In this document: positions 17,201 to 23,944 of the stretch, piece after piece
Layout of the letters: the number at the start of each line of letters is the position of its first letter
How positions within the stretch are numbered: position 1 is the stretch's first letter
Assembly: GCA_964642855.1 (NCBI GenBank)
Contig: CAZXSK010000040.1
Location: 1-38,309, forward strand
DNA from: CAZXSK01 sp964642855
GTDB taxonomy: Bacteria > Planctomycetota > Phycisphaerae > SM23-33
Reading direction: 5' to 3'
DNA: 38,309 nt
The notes under the pieces: generated by a model
Told to the model about the DNA's origin: nothing
Seen by the model: only the letters and a program-made list of their open reading frames with translations
Databases searched by the model: none
Made by a program: the position numbers and the translations under genes

Positions 17201-17293
17201 GAGCAGGTCGTGCAGCGGGAACGGGAACGCCTGGAGCAACTCGAGGGCGAGTTGCAGGCCGTCGATGACGCCCTTCAGGCCATACAACCGTAG
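14216..17293 (+). CDS. valS: Valyl-tRNA synthetase
   Basis: 1025 residues from the ATG at 14216; the frame stays open further upstream, but the N-terminus SELSKIYDPKAVE is typical of ValRS. It attaches valine to tRNA-Val. HLGH (52-55) and KMSKS (653-657) are the class I signatures, the GTDHAGIATQ segment is typical, an editing (CP1) domain lies between them, and a coiled-coil tRNA arm ends the protein (about 960-1023). It is longer than many ValRS because of an insertion of about 60 residues between the WWGHRIPIW and DTWFSSALWP blocks. The 97-bp gap after cimA contains a CCCTCA/TGAGGG hairpin (14127-14150) with no T-run, so read-through from cimA is plausible. The ribosome site is weak (GGAA). 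Confidence 0.97.
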   Translation: MSELSKIYDPKAVESEIYQQWIERGSFHADPNAGGDPFCIVIPPPNVTAALHLGHALNNTLQDVLIRYRRMTGRNTLWMPGTDHAGIATQTVVEKRVLAEQGKRRTDFQRDEFVSLIQDWKDQYEQRITDQLKLIGCSCDWDRQRFTMDDVCARAVRTVFFRLFNEGLIYRGKRLVNWDPATQTVLADDEVEHETVEGHFWYLQYPLVETVALPDGQTVEHVTVATTRPETMLGDTAIAMNPADPRAEYLIGKKVRLPIVGRVIPIVGDDHVVLPDPDSDDPKAKFSTGFLKVTPAHDPDDYQIGERHLEEIAAVLAPQADPADVRKNVFINVMAPDGSISDRYGWNDADAPEAQNLIGMDRFEAREAIVEWFRSENLLENVREYAHEVGHSYRSHVPIEPYLSDQWYVAVKKPVDRLAEKFGDGEIESTDVPHNSLAGLALKPLLDGRLKFTPARYASNYRTWLENLRDWPISRQLWWGHRIPIWSRTFDLTPDNWERDFLRNIIDPLLEENNWCDPDAVSVRVIHAESGEAVQDLSDLLPITADTAGEYTVYVCPLDDSLAQPLAELGFQQDPDVLDTWFSSALWPFSTLKWPQESPLLKTFYPGHVLCTAREIITLWVSRMVMMGQYCRGDIPFSDVFIHAMIQDGQGRKMSKSLGNGIDPLDICDSHGADAMRFTLVSMTTQTQDVRMPVAEMELPDGRKVNSSPKFDIGRNFCNKLWNASRFAMMNLTDVPAWQDVNTTQALSDRWVLSRLRHAIENATAGIEQFRYNELADTLYHFVWDDFCDWYLEVAKVRIAGGDQAPKAIVAHVLDCILKMLHPVAPFITEEIWQKLGSLLPSRGPQGQAADMLISAPWPGDEAGRTDPAAEREFQLLQEVIREIRNVRTQNNVPPSQKVDAILQAPQAEGEVFERNLPILQAMANLESTAVTSEQVDRPANAAAAACGNVQALVLGVVDREAEVQRLTKQKETLLKGIGGIKGKLGNENFLTKAPEQVVQRERERLEQLEGELQAVDDALQAIQP

Positions 17294-17418
17294 AGCCCGG
17301 ATAGCGTACCGACACGCTTACAAGAACCTCTGAAGCGGGACATCGTAGCACAGGCTGTCGGAACAGGCTCGGGGCATGACTCTCCGTCCGGGCCGGCGAA
17401 GTTCATGGATGAGCGAAA

Positions 17419-17469
17419 GATGCCGGAATTCACCCCTTCCCGTGCCGATACGTTTAACGTACCGGCATC
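17419..17469. repeat. Nested inverted repeat upstream of the kinase-like membrane protein gene
   Basis: GATGCCGG (17419-17426) pairs with CCGGCATC (17462-17469). Inside, GCCGATACG (17444-17452) pairs with CGTACCGGC (17458-17466), with one mismatch and a TTTAA loop. The two pairings share the right arm, so they are alternatives. This could be an operator or an mRNA structure; it lies 41 bp before the start codon. Confidence 0.4.
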
Positions 17470-17510
17470 CTGAGGTGCGTGCCGGCCCGAATGTCTGAGG
17501 AGCAGAGTCG

Positions 17511-20336
17511 ATGGCTTTGGACTACTCGGTGGACGCCTGCAAGAAGCTTGCGGAGGAATTCCGCAAAGCTGACGTGATCCGCCCAATGCGGGTGGAACGC
17601 TACGACGCAGGAGACGAGTTGACGTACGAGGTCACGGGGGTGTTCCCCGCCCGTCGAGCGATGGTCTCGCTGGTCGTGGAGAAGTTCGTGGGCGGTGGAT
17701 TCGCCGGCCAGGTCTACCGCGTGCAGGTTCTGGGGGTGGATTCACCTGAGGGAGACATCGAGGGTCTCGAAACGGGCGGCCGGTACGCGATGAAGATTCT
17801 TCGTCCGCCGTCGCGCTTCAGCCAGGCTTTCCGCGACTCAATCTACGCCGTCGGCTTCCAATCGCCGTTCTCCCTGCAGGTCAACCCGGACGCTTCCCGC
17901 GCCGGAGCGCTTTGGCAGAAATTCATCCGCCGGGCAGCCCAGAACCGCTTCGAAGATAATCGGTGCGTCGTGGATATCCTCGCGACCTTCGTGGACGACA
18001 AACTCGGAAGCTGCGGGGAACTCAGTGAGTGGGTCGACGGCAGGACCTGGCGGTTCGAGGTCGACGACCATCTCCAGGAGCGGTCCATCCCGGCCGGGGA
18101 TCTCCAGAAAGTCTACTCGCCGGAATACCGTGCGAAAAAGCGCTTCATGCGTGAGTTCGTCCACCTGCTTCACGACGTGGGCGCACACGAATTCGCCCGC
18201 CAGTATGAGTGGTGGACCTGCAAGAGTCAGCCCAACGCCCTCAAGCGAAGCGATACCGAAGCGGATCCCTACACGGGCCTGACGGCTGTCGATTTCCGCG
18301 CAGGTCTTGCGCTGCTGCCCTTCCTGCCGATGAGCCCGGGCGACATTCCCCTGATTCTCAAAGGCCTTCTCCGTGGCTCGCTGGTACAGTTCGATCGGGG
18401 CAGCCTCAAGAAGCTCCGCCGGTACATGGACGAGCACCCGGATGACTTCGCCGATATGGAAGATGCTTTCCGGGAGCTCCAGGATGTCGAGCGAAAGTAC
18501 CGTCGATCCATGCCGGACATCACGCACAACCACGTTAAGCTGCTGACACCTTCGCTGTGGGGCGACATTCTCGATGCCCAGGTCACCAGCTGGCGGATCC
18601 GCGGCAAGGTCGATGAGCAGCTTGCCCGCGAGATGGAAGTCAGTTGGTGGAAGCCCACTGCATTTTCACTTCTGGGCTTGCTCGGACCTGCGCTGCGTGC
18701 CGTCGGCCTGGTGCTGCTGGTCTGGCGATTCTTTCAGGGCGTCTTTGGCGACCGGGCGTTCTGGGATGTCTTTTCTTTTTGGACCATCGCGATCGGACTG
18801 GTGCTGATCTTCCCGCTTCCGGCGGCCGCTCGTTTTGCGCGCACGCTCTGGGGGCGACTGGACCTGCGGAAGCACTACCGCCTGATTGTCTCCAACGGTG
18901 TATATCTGCGCAAAGCGCTACGCGCCCACAACGCCGAACGTCTCATCGCCTGGCATCGGGCGGGGAGGGTCTCAGGCCCGAAGGCAATCACGATCAGCAG
19001 GCAATCGTTCCGACTGGCATGGCATCTGCCTCTTTCGCTGCTTCCGGTATTCGCCCACCGGATGCTGACGGACCTGGCGTACCTGAAGGACGTCTTCGCC
19101 AACGTCGTATTCCGGCCGGTTCGGTTGTTCTTCAATGCAGATGCCCGGGAGCAATGGCTTCGCGATATGGTCGCCGAGGGCAAACGTCGTCACATGCTGA
19201 CGGAGGAAGACGCCGAGACAATCCTTTCCCGGATCAAGGAACCGTTCATCCAGAAGTATCTCAAGAGCCTGGCGGTGCACGTCTGCACGCTGCCGATAAC
19301 CCAGATCGTGTCGCTGGCGATCGCGGGGGTGTACTACTGGTTCCATCGCGATGACCCCAACGCCTGGGCGGTGGCCTTGGGCATTGTGGCGATCTTCCAG
19401 GTGATTCCGATCTCACCCGGCTCGCTGGTTCGAGGACTTTACGTGGTCTACCTGGTGATCCGGGAGCGGAACTTCAAGGACTACAACATCGCGGTATTCC
19501 TGGGATTCTTCAAGTACATCGGGTACCTGGCGTTCCCCATTCAGATGGCTTACCGGTATCCTGCTCTGGCGCGGTTCATGGCTGGGCACTGGGCGACGGG
19601 GGCTGTCCACGTGATCCCCGTCTTTGGAGAGCATGGCGCACTGGCCGAGCATGCCGTTTTCGATCTGTTCTACAACTTCCCGCTGACGATGCGTCGCAGG
19701 CTCCGCATCCGCACGCAACTGAGGGAGGACAAGGAGCTTCGCTGGAAGCACGTCCCGATCGTGGCGGGAATCGGTGCGGCCGGCCTGGTCGCCATTGATC
19801 TGATCTTCTGGGCGGCAACGGGCACCGGCCCTCTGATGCGGGACGTCTGGTTCGCCTTCTGGATTCCACCCTTACTTGCCGGCGGGGCGTCAGCCTTGCT
19901 TGCGGGTGGGGCCAGGCCGGGCAAACGCGTGGCGTTTGGGGCGCTTTGCGGGGTGGGTATGGGCCTGATTTACTCCTTCGCCCACTCGGCAATCGCCGCA
20001 GCGGCAGCAACGCCCGTCATCAAGCAGCCCGACAGCGAGGAGCTTCTCGCCATCACCTCCTTCGGCGGTTGGCTCAATGCGTGGTTCTCCACGCTGGTCT
20101 GGGGCTCCCAGATCCTGGTGATCCTCTCCGGCCTGGGAGCGGCCATTACCGAGGTGCCCGAGCCGAGAAAGCCGGAGGATTTCGTGCTTCGCAGCGTCGA
20201 CGCGGCCGAAGCAGCCGGGGAAGTCGAGGATTCAGCCCCCGATCTGCTGGATGACAATCAGGCCGACGCGAAGGACCACGTTGGCGAGAATGCCGGCGAC
20301 GACGTCATCGAGCAGGACGCCCCAACCGGCCGGTAG
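17511..20336 (+). CDS. Large membrane protein with a divergent protein-kinase-like N-terminus
   Basis: 941 residues; GAGGAG lies 8 nt before the ATG. Residues 50-275 look like a kinase-fold domain: Gly-rich loop FVGGGFAGQVY (59-69), a Lys in YAMKIL (K95), a loop ending in SQPN (N242) and VDFRAG (D261) where DFG would be. The position of the catalytic HRD Asp appears to be Cys (WTCKSQPN), so it may be a pseudokinase or an atypical kinase. About eight to ten membrane helices follow from residue 383 to about 878, interrupted by a charged region (440-580). The acidic C-terminal tail (880-941) is soluble. The last 105 bp overlap pgpA on the other strand. I recognise no named family. The fold assignment rests on motif order and should be treated as tentative. 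Confidence 0.75.
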   Translation: MALDYSVDACKKLAEEFRKADVIRPMRVERYDAGDELTYEVTGVFPARRAMVSLVVEKFVGGGFAGQVYRVQVLGVDSPEGDIEGLETGGRYAMKILRPPSRFSQAFRDSIYAVGFQSPFSLQVNPDASRAGALWQKFIRRAAQNRFEDNRCVVDILATFVDDKLGSCGELSEWVDGRTWRFEVDDHLQERSIPAGDLQKVYSPEYRAKKRFMREFVHLLHDVGAHEFARQYEWWTCKSQPNALKRSDTEADPYTGLTAVDFRAGLALLPFLPMSPGDIPLILKGLLRGSLVQFDRGSLKKLRRYMDEHPDDFADMEDAFRELQDVERKYRRSMPDITHNHVKLLTPSLWGDILDAQVTSWRIRGKVDEQLAREMEVSWWKPTAFSLLGLLGPALRAVGLVLLVWRFFQGVFGDRAFWDVFSFWTIAIGLVLIFPLPAAARFARTLWGRLDLRKHYRLIVSNGVYLRKALRAHNAERLIAWHRAGRVSGPKAITISRQSFRLAWHLPLSLLPVFAHRMLTDLAYLKDVFANVVFRPVRLFFNADAREQWLRDMVAEGKRRHMLTEEDAETILSRIKEPFIQKYLKSLAVHVCTLPITQIVSLAIAGVYYWFHRDDPNAWAVALGIVAIFQVIPISPGSLVRGLYVVYLVIRERNFKDYNIAVFLGFFKYIGYLAFPIQMAYRYPALARFMAGHWATGAVHVIPVFGEHGALAEHAVFDLFYNFPLTMRRRLRIRTQLREDKELRWKHVPIVAGIGAAGLVAIDLIFWAATGTGPLMRDVWFAFWIPPLLAGGASALLAGGARPGKRVAFGALCGVGMGLIYSFAHSAIAAAAATPVIKQPDSEELLAITSFGGWLNAWFSTLVWGSQILVILSGLGAAITEVPEPRKPEDFVLRSVDAAEAAGEVEDSAPDLLDDNQADAKDHVGENAGDDVIEQDAPTGR

Positions 20337-20744
20337 CTTCTCCATCTGCCTCGCAGGGGGCGGCTTGAGAATATCGAAAAAGCGGAAGGCCAGGAAGCCC
20401 GCCCCCGCCAGGACAATCCAACCGGCCAGATCGCCTGTCCCCGCGACCGACAGCGGCAGGAACATCAGCGACGCCGCCTGCCCGGCATATTCGTCGATCA
20501 CGCACTGGCCAGGATCTTTCCGCCCATAGGTCTTTTCTGTGAAACGACCCAGCCCAACGCAGATCACGCAGGAAACCAGGAAGACCCCCGCCATCGTGAT
20601 GTGGACGGCCGCGTAATCGCCCGCGGTGAGCATGCAGACCAGCAGGAAAACAGCGGCCGGAACCGCAGAGCCCCAGGTCCCCGGTGCGACGGGCAGGTAG
20701 CCCGTGCCCAGGCCCGTCACGAGCAGCTTCTTGAGCTTGTTCAC
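20232..20744 (-). CDS. pgpA: Phosphatidylglycerophosphatase A
   Basis: 170 residues from a GTG at 20744 that overlaps the pgsA stop codon (GTGA), so the two are probably translationally coupled. PgpA removes the phosphate of phosphatidylglycerophosphate to give phosphatidylglycerol. Diagnostic parts are GTGYLPVAPGTWGS near the N-terminus, the DEYAGQ motif, FRFFDILKPPPARQ and GVLLDDVVAG; the acidic residues bind Mg2+. There are several hydrophobic segments. The frame stays open upstream to 21047, but that part is only the antisense of pgsA. Its 3' end overlaps the convergent kinase-like membrane protein gene by 105 bp. Confidence 0.94.
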   Translation of the reverse strand: MNKLKKLLVTGLGTGYLPVAPGTWGSAVPAAVFLLVCMLTAGDYAAVHITMAGVFLVSCVICVGLGRFTEKTYGRKDPGQCVIDEYAGQAASLMFLPLSVAGTGDLAGWIVLAGAGFLAFRFFDILKPPPARQMEKLPAGWGVLLDDVVAGILANVVLRVGLIVIQQIGG

Positions 20745-21406
20745 GAAGCGGCTCCGACTTCGCCCCCGCCGCCGATCAGCAGTTTCCGGGCCCGCCCTAC
20801 ATACATGAACCCGCTGAGGACTGTCACAATCGTGGTCAGCCAGACCAGCGAAACCTTCAGCCACACGCCCCAGAGCGGCTGCTGGACATTGGCGAGCTGG
20901 TACAGCACGGTGCAGATCGTTACCGACTGGACGAGCATCTTGATCTTCCCCGCCGATGTAGCGGGGAACTTTACGCCCTGCGATTCGGAATACCCCCGGA
21001 CGGCGGAGACGATGAACTCCCGGGCGAGTATCGCCACGACCATCCACGCCTGCACGCCGGTGAGCATGCCACCGGTAACCCAGCCGGGGAGGCTGGCATC
21101 GGGGCCCTGCCAGCTGTCGACCAGGGCGAAGTTTCTGCCCGTGAGCATCACGAAGGTTCCCACCACCAGCACCTTGTCAACGAACGGGTCGACGATCCGT
21201 CCGAACGCGGATGTAAGGTTCCACGTGCGGGCGATCCAGCCATCGAGAATGTCGGTAACCCCGGCGACGATGTACGTGACGAACGCAATGTTCAAAAGCC
21301 ACGGACCATACGGGCTCCCGGGCTCCCAGAGGCCCAGCAGGACGAAGAATCCGGCCGCCAAGACGATGCGGGACACGGTCAACTGATTCGGAATGTTCCA
21401 GTTCAT
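20741..21406 (-). CDS. pgsA: CDP-diacylglycerol--glycerol-3-phosphate 3-phosphatidyltransferase
   Basis: 221 residues from the ATG at 21406; an in-frame GTG at 21433 would add nine residues, and neither start has a clear Shine-Dalgarno motif. PgsA makes phosphatidylglycerophosphate at the inner membrane. The CDP-alcohol phosphotransferase signature is complete: DILDGWIAR, eight residues, then GRIVDPFVDK, with four Asp residues for the metals. There are four to six membrane helices. It starts like typical PgsA (NIPNQLTVSR). The next gene, pgpA, performs the following step. It lies 81 bp after rimO on the same strand and probably shares its transcript. Confidence 0.95.
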   Translation of the reverse strand: MNWNIPNQLTVSRIVLAAGFFVLLGLWEPGSPYGPWLLNIAFVTYIVAGVTDILDGWIARTWNLTSAFGRIVDPFVDKVLVVGTFVMLTGRNFALVDSWQGPDASLPGWVTGGMLTGVQAWMVVAILAREFIVSAVRGYSESQGVKFPATSAGKIKMLVQSVTICTVLYQLANVQQPLWGVWLKVSLVWLTTIVTVLSGFMYVGRARKLLIGGGGEVGAAS

Positions 21407-21487
21407 TCGGGCACGTCGAGCTTGTGGATGCACAAAGTCACGCCGGGCCTGCCCCGGCGCGTGCGGTGTACCACAATCCGGGCCGAT

Positions 21488-22816
21488 TCACAATGGCTTG
21501 GCGATCAGGTCGTACCCCTCGGCCGCGATGATCTCACAGCAAGGCATGCTCCCATCCGGCTGGGGATCGGTCACGTAGCAGATGCCGTCTATTTCCGGCG
21601 CCTGCCCGGCATGCCGGCCGATGCACCGTCCCTGCTCATCCAGACCGTCCACCAGCACTTCCACCCGCTTGCCCACCATCGCCTCGGCAGCAGCGAATGC
21701 GATCTCCTGCTGGGTAAGCATCAGCGTTTCCAGCCGCCGGGCCTTGACGTCCTCCGGCACCTGCTCCGTCATCTTCGCTGCCGGCGTCCCTTCCTCCGGC
21801 GAATACGCAAACACGCCCATCGCTCCGAACTTCTGCTGGCGAACGAATTCGTGCAGCTCGGCGAATTCCTCCGGCGTTTCCCCCGGGAAACCCACAATCA
21901 GCGTCGTGCGGATATTGATCTCCGGAATGGCGGCCCGGAGATTCTCCAGAACCCGCAGGATGTCCTCACGCCTTCCCCGCCGACCCATCCTGCGCAGCAC
22001 GCCGTCAGCGATGTGCTGCAGCGGCATATCCACATACGGAACCACGGGCCCGCAACCGGCCATCGTGTCAATCAGCTCATCCGTCACCAACTCGGGATAC
22101 GTATATAGCAGCCGGATCCACTCCAGGCCCTCGACTCCATTCAACTCCTGCAGCAACTCCGCCAGGTTGCTCCGTGAAGCCAGATCCTGCCCGTACGCAG
22201 TCGTGTCTTGGGCGATGACATTGAGTTCCACCGCCCCGTCGGCGACGAGCTCCCGGGCCTCTTCCATCACCAGTTCGGGGGGTTTGGAGCGCATTGGCCC
22301 GCGAATACTCGGTATGCTGCAGAACGTACACGTCCGCGAGCACCCCTCAGCAATCCGCAGATAAGCGGTGTGCGCGGGCGTCAGTCGAAAGCGCCCTGCG
22401 TCGGAGTGGATCCCCGCCGGAGTCGGACAAGCCCGAACCATGGCCAGCCGGCCGTCGGTGCAGACTCCGCGGAGAATCTCCTCGCGATCGTTCACTCCGA
22501 CGATCGCGTCGATCTCCGGAACCGCGTCGAACAGCACCTCCCCGTCCCGCTGGCAGAGACACCCTGCCACCACGATGCGCCTCAGGTCCCCCGCTCGCTT
22601 GAGCTCGGCCGCCTCGGCAAGCACTCCCAGCGCTTCCTGCCGGGCAGCCTCCAGGAAACCGCACGTATTGATCAACACGACGTCGGCCTCCTCCAGGTCC
22701 GCGCCGACCACGCAGCCGCCCTCGGCGAGGATGCCCAGCATGCGCTCACTGTCGACCAGGTTCTTCGGGCAGCCCAAGCTCACCAAGGCTACCACGGGGG
22801 GGTGATTGTCATCCAT
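21488..22816 (-). CDS. rimO: Ribosomal protein S12 methylthiotransferase
   Basis: 442 residues from the ATG at 22816. RimO adds a methylthio group to a conserved Asp of ribosomal protein S12. It has the UPF0004 N-terminal domain with three Cys (SLGCPKN, INTCGF, AGCLCQ), the radical SAM motif CSRTCTFC and a C-terminal TRAM domain. The opening VSLGCPKNLVDSE favours RimO over MiaB. The frame extends upstream to 22909, but a promoter lies only seven bases before the ATG at 22816, which fixes this start and predicts a nearly leaderless mRNA. It heads a minus-strand group with pgsA and pgpA and is divergent from the dihydrouridine synthase gene. Confidence 0.93.
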   Translation of the reverse strand: MDDNHPPVVALVSLGCPKNLVDSERMLGILAEGGCVVGADLEEADVVLINTCGFLEAARQEALGVLAEAAELKRAGDLRRIVVAGCLCQRDGEVLFDAVPEIDAIVGVNDREEILRGVCTDGRLAMVRACPTPAGIHSDAGRFRLTPAHTAYLRIAEGCSRTCTFCSIPSIRGPMRSKPPELVMEEARELVADGAVELNVIAQDTTAYGQDLASRSNLAELLQELNGVEGLEWIRLLYTYPELVTDELIDTMAGCGPVVPYVDMPLQHIADGVLRRMGRRGRREDILRVLENLRAAIPEINIRTTLIVGFPGETPEEFAELHEFVRQQKFGAMGVFAYSPEEGTPAAKMTEQVPEDVKARRLETLMLTQQEIAFAAAEAMVGKRVEVLVDGLDEQGRCIGRHAGQAPEIDGICYVTDPQPDGSMPCCEIIAAEGYDLIAKPL

Positions 22817-22823
22817 GGTGGGC

Positions 22824-22852
22824 ATCATACGCGGCCCGGCTGGCGTTGCCAA
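22824..22852 (-). promoter_or_regulatory. Sigma70-type promoter of rimO, predicts a leaderless mRNA
   Basis: Read on the minus strand: TTGGCA (22852-22847), a 17-nt spacer and TATGAT (22829-22824). Seven bases separate the -10 box from the ATG at 22816. Confidence 0.65.
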
Positions 22853-22892
22853 AGCCGAATCGAGCCCGGTTCCTCCGTACGGCCGCGGCTGG

Positions 22893-22898
22893 TATAGT
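22893..22898 (+). promoter_or_regulatory. Possible -10 box close to the dihydrouridine synthase start
   Basis: TATAGT lies nine bases before the ATG at 22908, so transcription would start about three bases upstream of it. The -35 region (TTCCTC at 22870, 17-nt spacing) is poor. Confidence 0.4.
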
Positions 22899-22907
22899 GG
22901 TGCGACC

Positions 22908-23903
22908 ATGGCCGAAGAGCTCAGACCATTCCGAATCGGTGACGTGCAGGTCGGGGGCCCGGTGGTACTGGCAGCCTTGGCGGGATACTCCGATCTCGCC
23001 TACCGCCGGATCTGCCGGCAGATGGGAGCCCCCCTATGCGCCACCGAAATGATGCTCGACCGATCGCTGCTGACCAAGGGCAAGCTTCAGACACGCCTGG
23101 TCGCCTCCGATGAAGACGACCACCCCGTCGTCGGTCAGATCGTGGGCAACGAGCCCGACACCATGGCCGAGGCTGCGAGAGTACTCGATGATCGAGGTTT
23201 CGACGTCATTGACCTGAACTTCGCCTGCCCGGTCCGCAAGGCGCTACGCCGCAGGCGCGGAGGGTGGCTGATGTCCGACCCCGTCCAGGCCGTGGCCATC
23301 ACCAGGTCAGTTGTCGACGCCGTCAGCCGGCCCGTCACGCTCAAGCTCCGCAGACGCTTCGCCACTGCCGATACCGACGAGAACTTCTGGCAGATTGCCC
23401 GGGGTGCCTTCGACGCCGGAGCCGCCGGGCTTTGCATTCACGCTCGAAGCGTCGAACAGAAATACGGCGGCCGGGCCGACTGGTCGTTCATCCGCGAGGT
23501 GCGCGAGGCGTTCCCGGACACCACCATCATGGGCTCCGGCGACGTTCGCGATGCCGCTTCGGCGATCGGCATGCTCCGGCAAACCTGGGTCGACGCGGTC
23601 ACCGCCGCCCGGGGGGCAATTGGCAACCCCTGGATCTTCCGACAGGTTGAGGACCTTGCAGCCGGACGCGAGCCCTATCAGCCGACACTCAAGGAGCAGG
23701 CTGAGGTCATGCTGGAACACATGGCCGGCTCGGTGAAGTTATACGGCCCGAAGAAGGGTCCGGCCCACATGCGGAAATTCGGCATCAAGTACGCCCGCAT
23801 GCACCATCATCCCAAGCAACTCCGCTTGGCCTTCGTGAATGTCAAGACGCCCGGGCAGTGGCATGAGGTACTGCGCCAGCGCTACCTGGGTGAAGGCACC
23901 TGA
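22908..23903 (+). CDS. tRNA-dihydrouridine synthase family protein
   Basis: 331 residues. Dus enzymes use FMN and NADPH to reduce uridines in tRNA. The TIM-barrel start (GPVVLAALAGYSDLAYRRICRQ), the catalytic Cys in DLNFACPV (C107), a Lys in TLKLRR, an HARS segment and GSGDVRD for FMN binding are present. The stretch after the Cys (RKALRRRRGGWLMSDP) departs from the usual form, where a Gly-rich GxGAxL motif follows. It is DusB-like in length, but I leave the symbol open. The frame extends upstream to 22806; the ATG at 22908 is chosen because it follows a TATAGT box and begins the family homology. addB starts 41 bp downstream. Confidence 0.88.
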   Translation: MAEELRPFRIGDVQVGGPVVLAALAGYSDLAYRRICRQMGAPLCATEMMLDRSLLTKGKLQTRLVASDEDDHPVVGQIVGNEPDTMAEAARVLDDRGFDVIDLNFACPVRKALRRRRGGWLMSDPVQAVAITRSVVDAVSRPVTLKLRRRFATADTDENFWQIARGAFDAGAAGLCIHARSVEQKYGGRADWSFIREVREAFPDTTIMGSGDVRDAASAIGMLRQTWVDAVTAARGAIGNPWIFRQVEDLAAGREPYQPTLKEQAEVMLEHMAGSVKLYGPKKGPAHMRKFGIKYARMHHHPKQLRLAFVNVKTPGQWHEVLRQRYLGEGT

Positions 23904-23907
23904 GCCG

Positions 23908-23936
23908 TTGCGTGCGGCGGACGGATCGCACACAAT
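23908..23936 (+). promoter_or_regulatory. Sigma70-type promoter of addB, predicts a leaderless mRNA
   Basis: TTGCGT (23908-23913), a 17-nt spacer and CACAAT (23931-23936). Eight bases lie between this box and the ATG at 23945, and no Shine-Dalgarno motif is present. Confidence 0.5.
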
Positions 23937-23944
23937 GGTAGTCG

